Notes under the pieces: model-generated | Database searches by the model: none | What the model was told of the DNA's origin: nothing | Seen by the model: the letters and a program-made list of their open reading frames with translations, nothing else | Source: Atrina japonica | Taxonomy: Eukaryota > Mollusca > Bivalvia > Pterioida > Pinnidae | Direction of reading: 5' to 3' | DNA length: 64,000 bases | Assembly: GCA_030159075.1 (NCBI GenBank) | Contig: BROG01000227.1 | Span: 786,001-850,000, forward strand | Program-made: the position numbers and the translations under genes | Shown here: piece after piece, positions 24,198 to 36,200 of the stretch | How the letters are laid out: the number at the start of each line of letters is the position of its first letter | How positions within the stretch are numbered: the first letter of the stretch is position 1

Positions 24198-24654
24198 AAT
24201 CTCTGTGTATTACAGTGATTTTGGTGGATCTGTACTACAAAAATAACAAAGTCAAATGTCATATATAAATATTTTAATTTTTACAGTTTATAATGTAAAA
24301 CATCTCAAAAATTTAAAGTCATTTCATTTGAGACATATCAATGATACATAATAGGCATCTCTTGTCATGCACATTAAAATCATGCACTTCCATTTCCTGT
24401 TTTTTGATATTTTTTTTTTATTTTTACACTATTTCAAATTTATTATTCATTTAACAAAACTTAACAATCTTTAATGGGCAAAGGTATGTTGATAATTGTA
24501 AGTTTGGGTTTGTTTTGTTTACATATATTTATTGTGCAAGAATTCTGAATTGAAGTGTGTGGAAAATTATGTCTCTAGTTTATCATCAACATATTGAGGC
24601 AAACAAGTTGGATGTGAAACAAACTGAATTTTATATGAATGACACTTTGATCCC

Positions 24655-26375
24655 TAAAGATTGATAACCCATACATTGTGATCCCATAAGATTGATGATA
24701 ACCCATACATTTTGATCCCTTAAGATTTATGATAACCCATACAATTTGATCCCTTAGGACTGATGATAACCCTGACAATTTGATCCTTATGATTGATGAT
24801 AACCCCAGTATTTTGACCCCATAACATTGATGATAACCCCCGCAATTATGTCTCCAGTTTACAATCAACATAATATGGCAAACATGTTGAATGTGAAAAA
24901 AAACTGAATTTTATATGTATGACATTTAGATCCCTAAAGATTGATAACGCATATATTTTGATCCCTTAAGATTGATGATAACCTTGCCAATTTGATCCCT
25001 CAAGATTGATAACCCTGTCATTTTGATTCCTTACTACTGATGAAATCCTGGCACTTTGATCCCTTAAGATTGATGATAACCCTAATGTTCTGATCCCTTA
25101 AGATTGATGATAACCCTGACTTTGGTCCCTTAAGAATGATGATAACCGTAACACTCTGATCCCTTAAGACTGATGATAACCCTGACACTCTGATCCCTTA
25201 ATACTGATGATAACCCTGTCACTCTGATCCTTTAAGACTGATGATAACCCTGACACTTTGATCCCTTAAGACTGATGATAACACTACACTTTGATCCTTT
25301 AAGACTGATGATAATCCAGACACTTTGATCCCTTGAGACTAATGACAACCCTGACACTTTGATCCCTTAAGACAGACTGATGATAACCCTGACTTTGATC
25401 CCTTAAGACTGATGATAACCACAACACTCTGATCCCTTAAGACTGATGATAACCCTGACACTCTGATCCCTTAAGACTGATGATAACCCCCACATTTTGA
25501 TCCTTTAAGACTGATGATAATCCAGACACTTTGATCCCTTGAGACTGATGACAACCCTGACACTTTGATCCCTTAAGACAGACTGATGATAACCCTGACT
25601 TTGATCCCTTAAGACTGATGATAACCGTGACACTCTGATTCCTTAAAACTGATGATAACCCTACAATTTGATCCCTTAAGACTGATGATAACTGTGACAC
25701 TCTGATCCCTTAAGATTGATGATAACCCTGTCACTCTGATCCCTTAAGATTGATGATAACCCTGTCACTCTGATCCCTTGAGATTGATGATAATGCTACA
25801 CTTTGATCCCTTAAGACTGATGATAACCCTACAATTTGATCCTTTAAGACTGATGATAATCCAGACACTTTGATCCCTTGAGACCGATGACAACCCTGAC
25901 ACTTTGATCCCTTAAGACAGACTGATGATAACCCTGACTTTGATCCCTTAAGATTGATGATAATCGTGACACTCTGATCCCTTAAGACTGATGATTACCC
26001 TATAATTTGATCCCTTAAGACTGATGATAACCCTGACACTTTGATCCCTTAAGACTGATGATAATCCTGATACTTTGATCCCTTGAGACTGATGACAACC
26101 CTGACTCTGATCCCTTAAGACAGACTGATGATAACCCTGACTTGGATCCCTTAAGACTGATGATAACCGTGACACTATGATCCCTTAAGACTGATGATAA
26201 CCCTGTCACTCTGATCCCTTAAGACTGATGATAACCTTGTCACTCTGATATCTTAAGATTGATGATAACCGCACACTTTGATCCCTTAAGATTGATGATA
26301 ACCCTGACACTTTGATCCCGACAGACTGATGATAACCACACAATTCGATTCCTGAAGACTGATGATCACTCTGAT
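24655..26375. repeat. 34-bp minisatellite with higher-order structure
   Basis: About 48 units of 'gatgataaccctgacacttt' + 'gatcccttaagact', interrupted by non-repeat sequence near 24850-24940. A distinctive unit beginning GACAGACTGATG recurs at 25371, 25577, 25916 and 26119 (spacings 206, 339, 203), so blocks of about 6 and 10 units were copied together. Confidence 0.92.
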
Positions 26376-27119
26376 ATGAATCTTGATATGTAAATGTAAA
26401 TAGGGACAAAAATAAAATCAAAATCAATCATGCAATGTATAAGTAAATAATACATTAACAGAATCTTTACATGAATCATTCACTTTTCTTAATTTTGGTG
26501 CTTAATGGTCTCCAAACACCAAAATTAAAAAGATTTACAGTAAAAACAAACATACCTACTCTTAACTTTAGTACATATAGGTCGTTATAATTTTTTGTAC
26601 AGGATTTAAAAATTTTCAGTCTGTACATTTCATGTTGCAATATAAAAATATAGGAAATTTCAAAATAATGCAAAAGTCATTTAAGAGACTGATAAGAAAT
26701 GAAAAAGTTTCATTGGACTAAAATCTTACACTGTCAAACAACAATGAACCTCAAGGCAAAGTAAATTAAGTAAATAAACATGACTTTACATGTCCTTTTG
26801 AACAATAACACATTGTACTTACTAAATACAAAGATTTTATTTAAGATATCTCACTTTCCAGTAAAAATTATGCAAATGAGACCAAGTATACCGTCACATA
26901 AAAATGTCAAAACTGTAAGTTGAAAAATTTCCATATGGTACCATACAATACAACGCGGTGTCACAGCTTGTGTACACTTAATAGGATACGGGTATTGTAT
27001 TTCTAGTCTGTATAAAATCATTGTATTAACACAGCTTATTCACCCTATATGTATTCAAGATGCCGATAATCAATCAATCTTATTATGTGCAGGGTTAAAG
27101 TTGAACAATTTATAATTCT

Positions 27120-27530
27120 GAGAATACTTGATCAATGGATATACATGTATGAAGCCACTATCACACTGATCGATGGATATATGTGTATCAAGCCACTATC
27201 ACACTGATCGATGGATATACATGTATGAAGCCACTATCACACTGATCGATGGATATACGTGTATCAAGCCACTATCACACTGATCGATGGATATACATGT
27301 ATGAAGCCACTATCACACTGATCGATGGATATACGTGTATGAAGTCACTATCACACTGATCGATGGATATACGTGTATCAAGCCACTATCACACTGATCG
27401 ATGGATATATGTGTATCAAGCCGCTATCACACTGATCGATGGATATATGTGTATCAAGCCACTATCACACTGATCGATGGATATACTTGTATCAAGCCAC
27501 TATCACACTGATCGATGGATATACGTGTAA
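27120..27530. repeat. 38-bp minisatellite
   Basis: About ten and a half copies of 'gatcgatggatatacgtgta' + 'tcaagccactatcacact', very homogeneous, so probably recent. Confidence 0.93.
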
Positions 27531-27590
27531 CTGTCAGATACATAGACAAAACTACACATTTCTATCCATGTCATCAGACTGCATGTAATT

Positions 27591-27647
27591 GTTGTAGTGG
27601 ATGGATTCAACGAGAGCATAGTTCTCGTTGAATCCATCCACTACAAC
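27591..27647. repeat. Perfect 25-bp hairpin
   Basis: Arms 27591-27615 and 27623-27647 are exact reverse complements (GTTGTAGTGGATGGATTC... arm) around a 7-base loop. Weaker complementarity continues outward to roughly 27545 and 27695, so this is the centre of a larger decayed palindrome. Confidence 0.9.
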
Positions 27648-28095
27648 GATCAAGCGCAGTCTGTTGATACTGATAGAAACATTTGTGTGGTTTTGTATTT
27701 ATCACATGCCCCTTATTTATCTTTATGTGTACGCATTTAAAATTCATTCGGCTTTTAACGACGCCATCAAATATTTTGGAATCCCATTTAGAAAAGTAGC
27801 TCCAGCGAAATATCTGTATCCAACTACAGTGCAATACAATGATACGTATTGCAAGGGAGCATTGAACTCTATATTATACAGTTGTCTGAGGGTATTTCTA
27901 ATAAAAAAAAATCTGGGCCCCTAAACTTTGATTTGGGCTAGTAGATTTTGAAGGGGCCCCGGGTGACACCAGGATGAAAAAAAAAAAAGATCTATCCCTG
28001 AGACGTGTGTGGAAATCCTGTACAAGTCTGTTCTTGTCAGGCCAGAAGCATATAATTTTAACCAAATTATAGAATCTCTCTTTTTACTATTTCAG

Positions 28096-28334
28096 AAGAA
28101 TTTCTGTTACATCTTCATTCCCTTCATTCTTCATACTTATCAGAGAGGTATATCATAAACTCACTATATCAACAGAAAATATATAAAGACAAGCACAATG
28201 ATTGGCTGTGGTCTGAACTTCCTGCCACTGATCTCATGGACTATGATACCGGTGATGACAAGAAATTGTTTATGTCTGCAGTGATTGAGGGTACATCATT
28301 GGAAATTGGACTGGTCTGGCAAAGACATTCTTAA
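28096..28334 (+). CDS. Orphan terminal-exon-like open frame
   Basis: After a good acceptor (pyrimidine tract, TATTTCAG) the frame stays open for 78 codons to a TAA at 28332-28334, with AATAAA about 20 bases later. The translation looks like real protein (SELPATDLMDYDTGDDKKLF, then MSAVIEGTSLEIGLVW) and is unlikely by chance in AT-rich DNA. I do not recognise the family and see no convincing upstream exon nearby. The acceptor needs a phase-1 donor before it, which LIN52 exon 5 has. It could be an alternative LIN52 3' exon, the last exon of an unassembled gene, or a gene relic. Confidence 0.45.
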
Positions 28335-28924
28335 ATAGAAAACAAAAGGATAAATAAATCAATTTGTGCTTATTTTAATTAAACAAGTCAACAAAATTAC
28401 ATATCTAATTACCAAACATTTTGAACCTGAATGATGAGTGTTCATTTTCAGTGTGCCATAAGAATTTCTCAGAAACTCTGCATATATAGAGCAGGGTTTT
28501 ATTATAGAACAAAGATATTGTATAACTTCAATTAAAAAATTTCTATGGATATTTCCCGTAAGTATAGATAAATCATAGGATTATAATAGTATAATGATTA
28601 AACAATGGTCATAATGAAATACCTGAAGGACTGATTCTTAAAAATGTACTATAAATATATAGATATTTCCATGTGTTGTTAATTACATGTTTTTCTTATC
28701 CAAATCATACACATTTTTTTACATGATGTCACCCCTTACTGTCACAAGTCCTGTATTTAAAGATAATTCTTAGTACAACTGTTTGACTGGTATGTGGGGG
28801 GTAATTTAAATGAAAAACTCTTCATCACATTTAATGTAAATTACCCCAAAGTGTAAATTTTCACGTTTACAGTATTATTTTCACTGTTTGGCATGACAGT
28901 AAGACAACATTATATAAAAAATGA
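28335..28924. other. AT-rich sequence before the 70-bp array
   Basis: No exon or repeat is recognised. The kinase transcript probably ends in or near here on the minus strand. Confidence 0.4.
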
Positions 28925-30421
28925 TATTGAATCTTAACCAGAGAAGTTACAATGAGTCATATGAGTCTTACATCGTTATTATAGTTCCCTGGTGACCCTG
29001 TAAGACACCGTGAGTCACATGTTACAGGAACTGTGTCTTACCTTGTTATTATAGTTCCCTGGTGACCCTGTAAGACACCGTGAGTCACATGTTACAGGAA
29101 CTGTGTCTTACAGGATTATAGTTCCCTGTGACCCTGTACCTTGTGAATCATTATGATACAGGAACTTGTCTTTCCTTGTTATTATAGTTCATGACCCTGT
29201 AAGACACCGTGAGTCATATGATACAGGAACTGTGTCTTACCTTGTTATTATAGTTCTTGTAAGACACTTGTTATCATATAGATACAGGAACTGTGTCTTT
29301 CCTTGACATTGGTGTGACCTGTAAGACACCGTGAGTCATATGATACAGGAACTGTGTCTTACCTTGTTATTATAGTTCCCTGGTGACCCTGTAAGACCCC
29401 GTGAATCATATATGATACAGGAACGTGAGTTCATATGGTGACCCTGTACACCGGACATGTTACTGTGTCTTTCCTTGTTATTATAGTTCCCTGGTGACCC
29501 TGTAAGACACCGTGAGTCATATGATACAGGAACTGTGTCTTTCCTTGTTATTATAGTTCATTGGTGACCCTGTAAGACACCGTGAGTCATATGATACAGG
29601 AACTGTGTCTTACCTTGTTATTATAGTTCCCTGGTGACCCTGTAAGACACCGTGAATCATATGATACAGGAACTGTGTCTTACCTTGTTATTATAGTTCC
29701 CTGTAAGGCACCGTGAGTCACAAGTTACAGGAACTGTGCCTTACCTTGTTATTATAGTTCCCTGGTGACCCTGTAAGACAGCGTGAGTCACAAGATACAG
29801 GAACTGTGTCTTACCTTGTGACCTGTTATCATATGATACAGGAACTGTGTCTTACCTTGTTATTATAGTTCCCTGGTGACCCTGTAAGACAGCGTGAGTC
29901 ATATGATACAGGAACTGTGTCTTACCTTGTTATTATAGTTCCCTGGTGACCCTGTAAGACACCATGAGTCATATGATACAGGAACTGTGTCTTACCTTAT
30001 TATAGTTCCCTGTAAGTGAGTCATATGATCTAGTGTCTTACTTGGTGTTACCCTGGTGACCCTGTAAGACAGCATGAGTCATATGATACAGGAAATTTTG
30101 TCTTACCCTTAAGTTATCATCTAGTTCTCACCTGGTTATTCTACCCCTGTGACCCTGTACCAGCGAGTCATACGATACAGAGGACTTGTTTCTCACCTTG
30201 TTATTCTAGTTCCCTGGTGACCCTGTAAGACACCATGAGTCATACGATACAGAGGACTTGTTTCTCACCTTGTTATTCTAGTTCCCTGGTGACCCTGTAA
30301 GACACCATGAGTCATACGATACAGAGGACTTGTTTCTCACCTTGTTATTCTAGTTCCCTGGTGACCCTGTAAGACACCATGAGTCATACGATACAGAGGA
30401 CTTGTTTCTCACCTTGTTATT
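28925..30421. repeat. 70-bp array growing out of the kinase stop codon region
   Basis: About twenty units, some truncated. On the minus strand each reads CTTACAGGGTCACCAGGGAA + CTATAATAACAAGGTAAGACA..., matching the last codons of the kinase (CTTATAGGCTCACCAGGGAA then CTAG) and the bases after the stop. Units therefore carry an acceptor-like CTTACAG and a consensus donor AAG|GTAAGA or AAG|GTGAGA. The four units next to the gene are almost identical. Confidence 0.9.
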
Positions 30422-33258
30422 CTAGTTCCCTGGTGAGCCTATAAGACAAAGGTCCTCAGAGTCTTCATCACTGTTCACAACCGATCCTTCATTTGCAGTT
30501 ACTAAAACATCCACATCATAGTAACATCTACCTGGTGACATGGTCATAGACGAGTTCATACTGAGGGTCACCTTTGTCTGTACATTATCTGAAATAGGCG
30601 AATCGTCTAGAGATATAAATTTCCGTCTTTTAGCACTTCCCTGATTCTGTCGTTTTGTTTCATTTTGTCTGTTATTATGATAAGATGACGGGTCACGTAA
30701 TCTTTTGAGGTTTGCACCGTTTCTTTTCCTAGAACTCCTAGTATTTACACTGATCACAGTATCTTCTACATCAACAAACTGTCGCCTCTGCATCTGTCTT
30801 TCTGTTGATTTATCCGTCTTTGTTTTGTATATTAAAGGGGAATTCTCTTCAACATGGAACTGATAAGGATCATTGGGAACTTTATCCTCCGACTTAGAAA
30901 GTCCAGGTCTTTTCTTTCTTGACCGTACAGCGTTTTGTTTAATCCTGGATCTGAACCCTTTCTGAGTTTTAAGACACTGTTTTTTGTCCGATTTCAAAGG
31001 AACCAGAGCTTTTGAAAATAACAGTCTTTTCTTCACTTTTTGTTTTGGTACTTGAATCTGGTGTATGTTACCTGACAAGCTGGGTATACTATAAATTGCT
31101 TTATTTGCAGAAACTTTGTCATTCCTGATGGAGTCCATATTACCATTGTCCAGTTTATCACCAACACTTACTTTTGAATCAGACTGTATCTGATTCTTAT
31201 GACACTTTTCAAAGTTCCTGGTGAAGCAATTCTTTTCTTTGCAATTTGTCTTGCCACCCACTCCTTTTGAATATTCCTCACTACCTAAGTAGTTTTGTCT
31301 GAACATGCTGTCAGTATGATAATTATTTTCTTCATCCTCTACTTTTGATGGCTGTGGTGGCCTGCTGGTCTTTATATATCTTCCTGTTTTTTTAGTAAGA
31401 CCTCTGCCACATCTTGTAACAGATTTCTCCAACATGTTCCACTGTGCAACACTTGGCCTATCCACATTGTATACTTCTGCAGACTTCTGTGATGAAATCT
31501 CGAGTGAGTCGATAGACTCTTTATCTGGAGAGAAATCGCCTGCTGATTCCTTATCTCCATGCAATGAGGACTTTGAATGTTCATGGTGGCCAGACCTGGT
31601 TGTTGATATGTAACCACTTTCATTCAAGTGAGGAGACTTTCTCACCTTTTGTTGCAATTTACTACATCTACCATACCCATTTTTCATCTCTTTGGCAATA
31701 TTTCTTGGATCTTCAAATATATCTTTATCTGTGGAATCAGTTAACCCTCCTCTGCATCTATGTTCCTCTAAAATGTCACCATGGGTCTCCTGTGAGTTTT
31801 TGACATCAGATCCTTCTCTTAGTCCCCTACCTCTAAACCTGTCTTGTAATTTCTTTTCACTAGAATGTTCTACTTTACCAAATTTAAATTCCTCTACCAA
31901 TCTATTACCATCTTTACTATCACCAACTGCCTTCTCTTCATCAGAGAGCTGAGTATACTTCAAAGTACTAACAGGATGAAGTGGTGGTTTTCCTTTATCT
32001 TCATGACCTCTCTTGATATATTTACATGCCTCATTCAAATATTCTGTTTTCACCTTTCTTTCATTTTTCTCGCTACTGTTGAGAAAAGGAGACTTTCTTT
32101 TTGATAAAGGAGACTTTCTTTTTGATAAAGGAGAAATCAATATATTCTGAGAACTTAACTCTTGATTCTGACCGATATTTGAATTCAAGTCTCTAGATGG
32201 TTGCCTTTTTCTCATGTCGAGCTTATATCTTTCCTCAAGATCTCTTTCCACAATTTCCTGCTCACTGGCAATCGCGCCAAGTATCTGTTTCAGGTCTGGT
32301 TTTTCATAAGGAAATGCTGAGGTACCAGAACTGTTCTGGTATTTTTGTTCTCCAGACTGGGGAGACCGAATCTCTGACTTAATTTTATCGTCTGCACTTA
32401 TCCTTGGTTCCAGCATATTTTTGTCACTGATATCATTATCTTTAGATTGCGTGTACACATTACGATTGTCAGAATAATGCTGGTCCTGGAAGATTTGTTT
32501 GTACTCCATCTTTATATCTTCTCTTGTCTGGCCATGCCTAAAATTTGCTTCATGACATTTCAGTTTTGATTGGTAAGAACCTGTACAGTGGTACTTAATA
32601 TTTTCTTGAGGAAAATCTCCATTTGAATTTCTCCTGCATTTGTCCCCTGATTTGATTACCCCCCTCCTCTCCCTATAAGAGTCATAACTTCTGTTTGTCT
32701 GATTAGCCTGGGTATTACACCATTTACTACGATCTTCCTTGCTCAGCTGATTACTATCTCTTATCTTAGAACTCACGTCTCTTGGGCTTTTAGACAAAGA
32801 TCTGGACGTGATTGAAGTCTTTGGTGATTTTCCAAATTTCTGTGATTCAAGTTTATAAATTGCATCATGTGATTTTGACATTACTTTTCTGTCGGTATAG
32901 TTATTATTTTCATTCACAAAATCATCTGGGAATGTCCGCAGGCAATTTGCGGAACTAGATCCAGGCGATCTAAAGGCCCTCATATCTGCTGACAATGCAC
33001 TGCCCTCATTACTACCAGATTTACACTGAGGTGCCGCTACCTCTGTATCTTTTGTACTCTGAGAGAGATATTGGTTTGTGATTGGTTTCTTCTCTTTAAC
33101 GGTGCAATCTTGTATAAGGTCGGATAATTTAGAGTGAAACCCCGATGATGTGGTAGCATCAGTTGACCTTGACCTGATTGACCTTGACCTGATATCTGAA
33201 TTGCTTTTACTGCTCACTTTCACCGGTCTGTGTGGGTATATCCCTGTTGCCTGAATGC
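30422..33258 (-). CDS. Kinase exon i: 944-residue tail and stop
   Basis: A single large exon continuing in phase from exon h ([17 protein letters not shown]...). It is low-complexity and charged: [10 protein letters not shown] near the start, a tandem SPLSKRK duplication, many Ser-Pro sites, and basic clusters. The last 40 residues are acidic ([16 protein letters not shown], then TAG at 30424-30422). No folded domain is recognised. Open frames on the opposite strand (31564-32382) are shadows. Confidence 0.93.
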
Positions 33259-36200
33259 CTGGGGAAAAAAAGTTAATTGTTGAATAAGGAAATCAACTGA
33301 GCATGAAGGTCATTACAACTCTCACTAATAACAAAGTCAGAAGAGATATCTCTCTGTGTGGTGGTCAATGAACTTTGAAATAGAATATCAATGTATAAAA
33401 CAGTCAACTTAAAGCAAAGGTTAATGAACTATACATAACAACTATATATATTTCTGAAATCCATCAATAAAGACGCCATATATTATCTATAATGCTTTGT
33501 ATCAAAGGAGACTAGCAAATACACATATATGTTTGTGTACAAAAATTTGGCAACATTATAAAGTGTACTCTTAAAGTCAGTCAACCGCTATAGCCTGTGT
33601 GGCGTCTATTAAATGCGATGATAAAATCCCCGATATGTCAAGATAGCAAATGGAAAACGACCACAAAAAGAAGGTTCTAATTCAAAAGCTATCTGATACA
33701 ATTTTGAAGCCTAGCTAACATAAACTTACCAATAAAATGATACAGGTAGGTAAATGGATATGTTTTTATTATCTGTGACTACCGAGATTTCACCATCTTC
33801 CTCAAATGAACATTGATATATCACTGATAAAAGTAAATACAATATTTACACTCCATACCTCTAAATAATGACAGTCAGATTACTGATATGCAGTTACTTC
33901 CTTGAACATAAAGTGCTTGACAAGTATCTGATATGCATTACTTGAGCAACAAATAATCTGAAACTACACAGAATCACATCACTTGCTTTAGCCACAAATA
34001 AGCTGATTCGCAGAAAAACAATCATTTCTTCAGTGACAAACTACCAATATACAGAAACACATCACTTCCTTCAGTGACAAACTACCAAAAACAGGAATAC
34101 ACCACTTCCTTGAGAGAAAAACTATGAATAAACAGAAATATGTCACTTCCTTAAGTGACAAATTACCAATAAACAGAAATACATCACTTCTTTGAGTGAC
34201 CAACTACCAATAAACAGAAATACATCACTACCTTGAGTGACAAACTGCATTAGATCGTTCGGTGACAAAGTACCATTTTACAGAAACACAACACTTGAGT
34301 GACAAACTATCAATAAACAGAAACACATCACTTCCTTGAGTGACAAATTACTAATAAACAGAAATACCAATCACTTCCTTGAGTGACAAATTACCAATAA
34401 TCAGAAATAAATCACTTCCTTGAGTGACAAATACCAATAATCAGAAATAAATCACTTCCCTGAGTGACAAACTACCAATAAACAGAAATACATCACTTCC
34501 TTGAGTGACAAACTACCAATAAACAGAAATACATCACTTCCTTGAGTGACAATACCAACTACCAATAAACAGAAATAAATCACTTCCTTGAATGACAAAC
34601 TGCATTAGATCGTTCGGTGACGAAGTACCATTTTACAGAAACACATCACTTCCTACAGTGATGAACAACTAATTTATAGATCACAAAACATTTTACATAA
34701 TTCAATAAATGTCCCCAACCTGTAGAACCATTAGTAGGTGAATGGTGAGTAAACTTTAAACAAAACTTAAAACCAAAACACTACCTGATAGACAAACTAA
34801 CAGACAGATGCAGAAAAAATAGTTCCACTGGTAGGGGACTACATGTAATTTATAATATTTACACTTCTCCTGAGTGACTCCCATAGACCAGTGTTAATCT
34901 AACAGCATTTAGCTATAAATGAAGTTTTTCTCCATCACTTCCTTGAAATGACTTCATTCATATAATAACGTCACACCAAGATATTTCATTCAAAAACTAT
35001 ATACTTTACTGTTCTATCTTGACTTCACTGTTCCATCATAATGAGACCGATCACATTTAAGGTGGGTGTATTCGATTCCATTATTTTGTTTTTCAATTTG
35101 AAAACTATGATATGTAAATACAGTAGAACTTCGATGAGTTGAAGTTCAAGGGACCACCTGAAAAAGTTCGAAGCATCGGGACTTTGACTCATGGATGGTA
35201 ACTGAGAACCATACTTGTTTAGTTTCACAGGTTCTATAAGTGTATATGACTGCAAACCATTTAAGACATAAACATTATAATTAACAGTAGACACATGTAA
35301 ACCAACGTGTAATTTATACGTATCACTGCAAAACATTTCAGCATCAGATTCAATAAAGGGACTTCGTGCCCAACCGCGTTGACTTTTTTCCACACGGCCG
35401 TATGGCCGAAAATCGTCGGCGAGATTGACCATTGTGTATAAGTGCAGTATGATCGGAAATATTTTAAACTCGCAGATCGGTATTTGGAACAAAATTAAAA
35501 TAAATATTTATTATAGAACACTACGAGATATTAGATAAGGGATATGAAGCAAATTAATGAGAAATAAATAACAAAAGAAATATCAAAACATCAGTCGAAG
35601 TCTTTGTAAAATTACATTCCGTTAATTACAGCGCAATCATTTGTAGGGCTGACGTGGTACCTGTATATTTAATTATAGTATGTATTAGAACAACATTTGA
35701 AATAGATATTATATTTGCGGTCTCCCACATAAAAGTTTGTCAGTGTTAATAGCGGAGAGCAGAATACGCGTGTATAGCGTATTATTGAACAAAGGGGCTA
35801 TACAGATCCAAGAATACTGTTGTCTGTTTTCTCCTATGGAGACATATACTACAAACATTAATTACCTTGGTGTGGCATTGTGTTATTTTACACCTTTTAT
35901 CATATTTTCATTTATAATAACTCATCGTACTTACCGGTACCTGTATAGATGGCATGTTCCATAACTTAGTACTACACTGTAGAAAACTAGTAAGAGATAC
36001 TTTTTACTGTGTAAAATAACATTCCTCCTTGAACTTCACCCAGAAAACATTGTTTTATTTATAATGTATAGTCATCGTCTCAAAAAAACCGCAAAATACA
36101 TAATATGATTTAAGGTGGGGTACGAAAACTACAAGATACTTCCATTTGCTCTTCCATTTGCCCCCTCATTTTTACAACATGTTCGCTTCGTCGTTCACCA

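Larger units (their letters stand above)
20434..28095. other. Region downstream of LIN52, between the convergent genes
   Basis: No assignable gene. It holds a TA microsatellite, a SINE, foldback elements, the 34-bp and 38-bp minisatellites and a perfect hairpin, listed separately. The remainder is AT-rich and unrecognised. Confidence 0.5.

Noticed and set aside
24655..26375. Regular repeats resembling a CRISPR array
   Set aside because: Units are continuous without unique spacers, the context is eukaryotic introns and intergenic DNA, and there are no cas genes.
27628..27924. A 98-codon plus-strand open frame before the orphan exon
   Set aside because: It begins inside the perfect hairpin, has an overlapping open frame on the other strand, has no acceptor, and does not join 28096 in the open phase. 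Its second half looks somewhat protein-like, but not enough to call.
31564..32382. Overlapping plus-strand open frames of 60-86 codons
   Set aside because: They are antisense shadows of the kinase tail exon, whose frame is continuous for 945 codons.
35025..35492. A 155-codon open frame as a possible transposase remnant
   Set aside because: It crosses the left end of the pogo-like element and shows no DDE-type or helix-turn-helix pattern.
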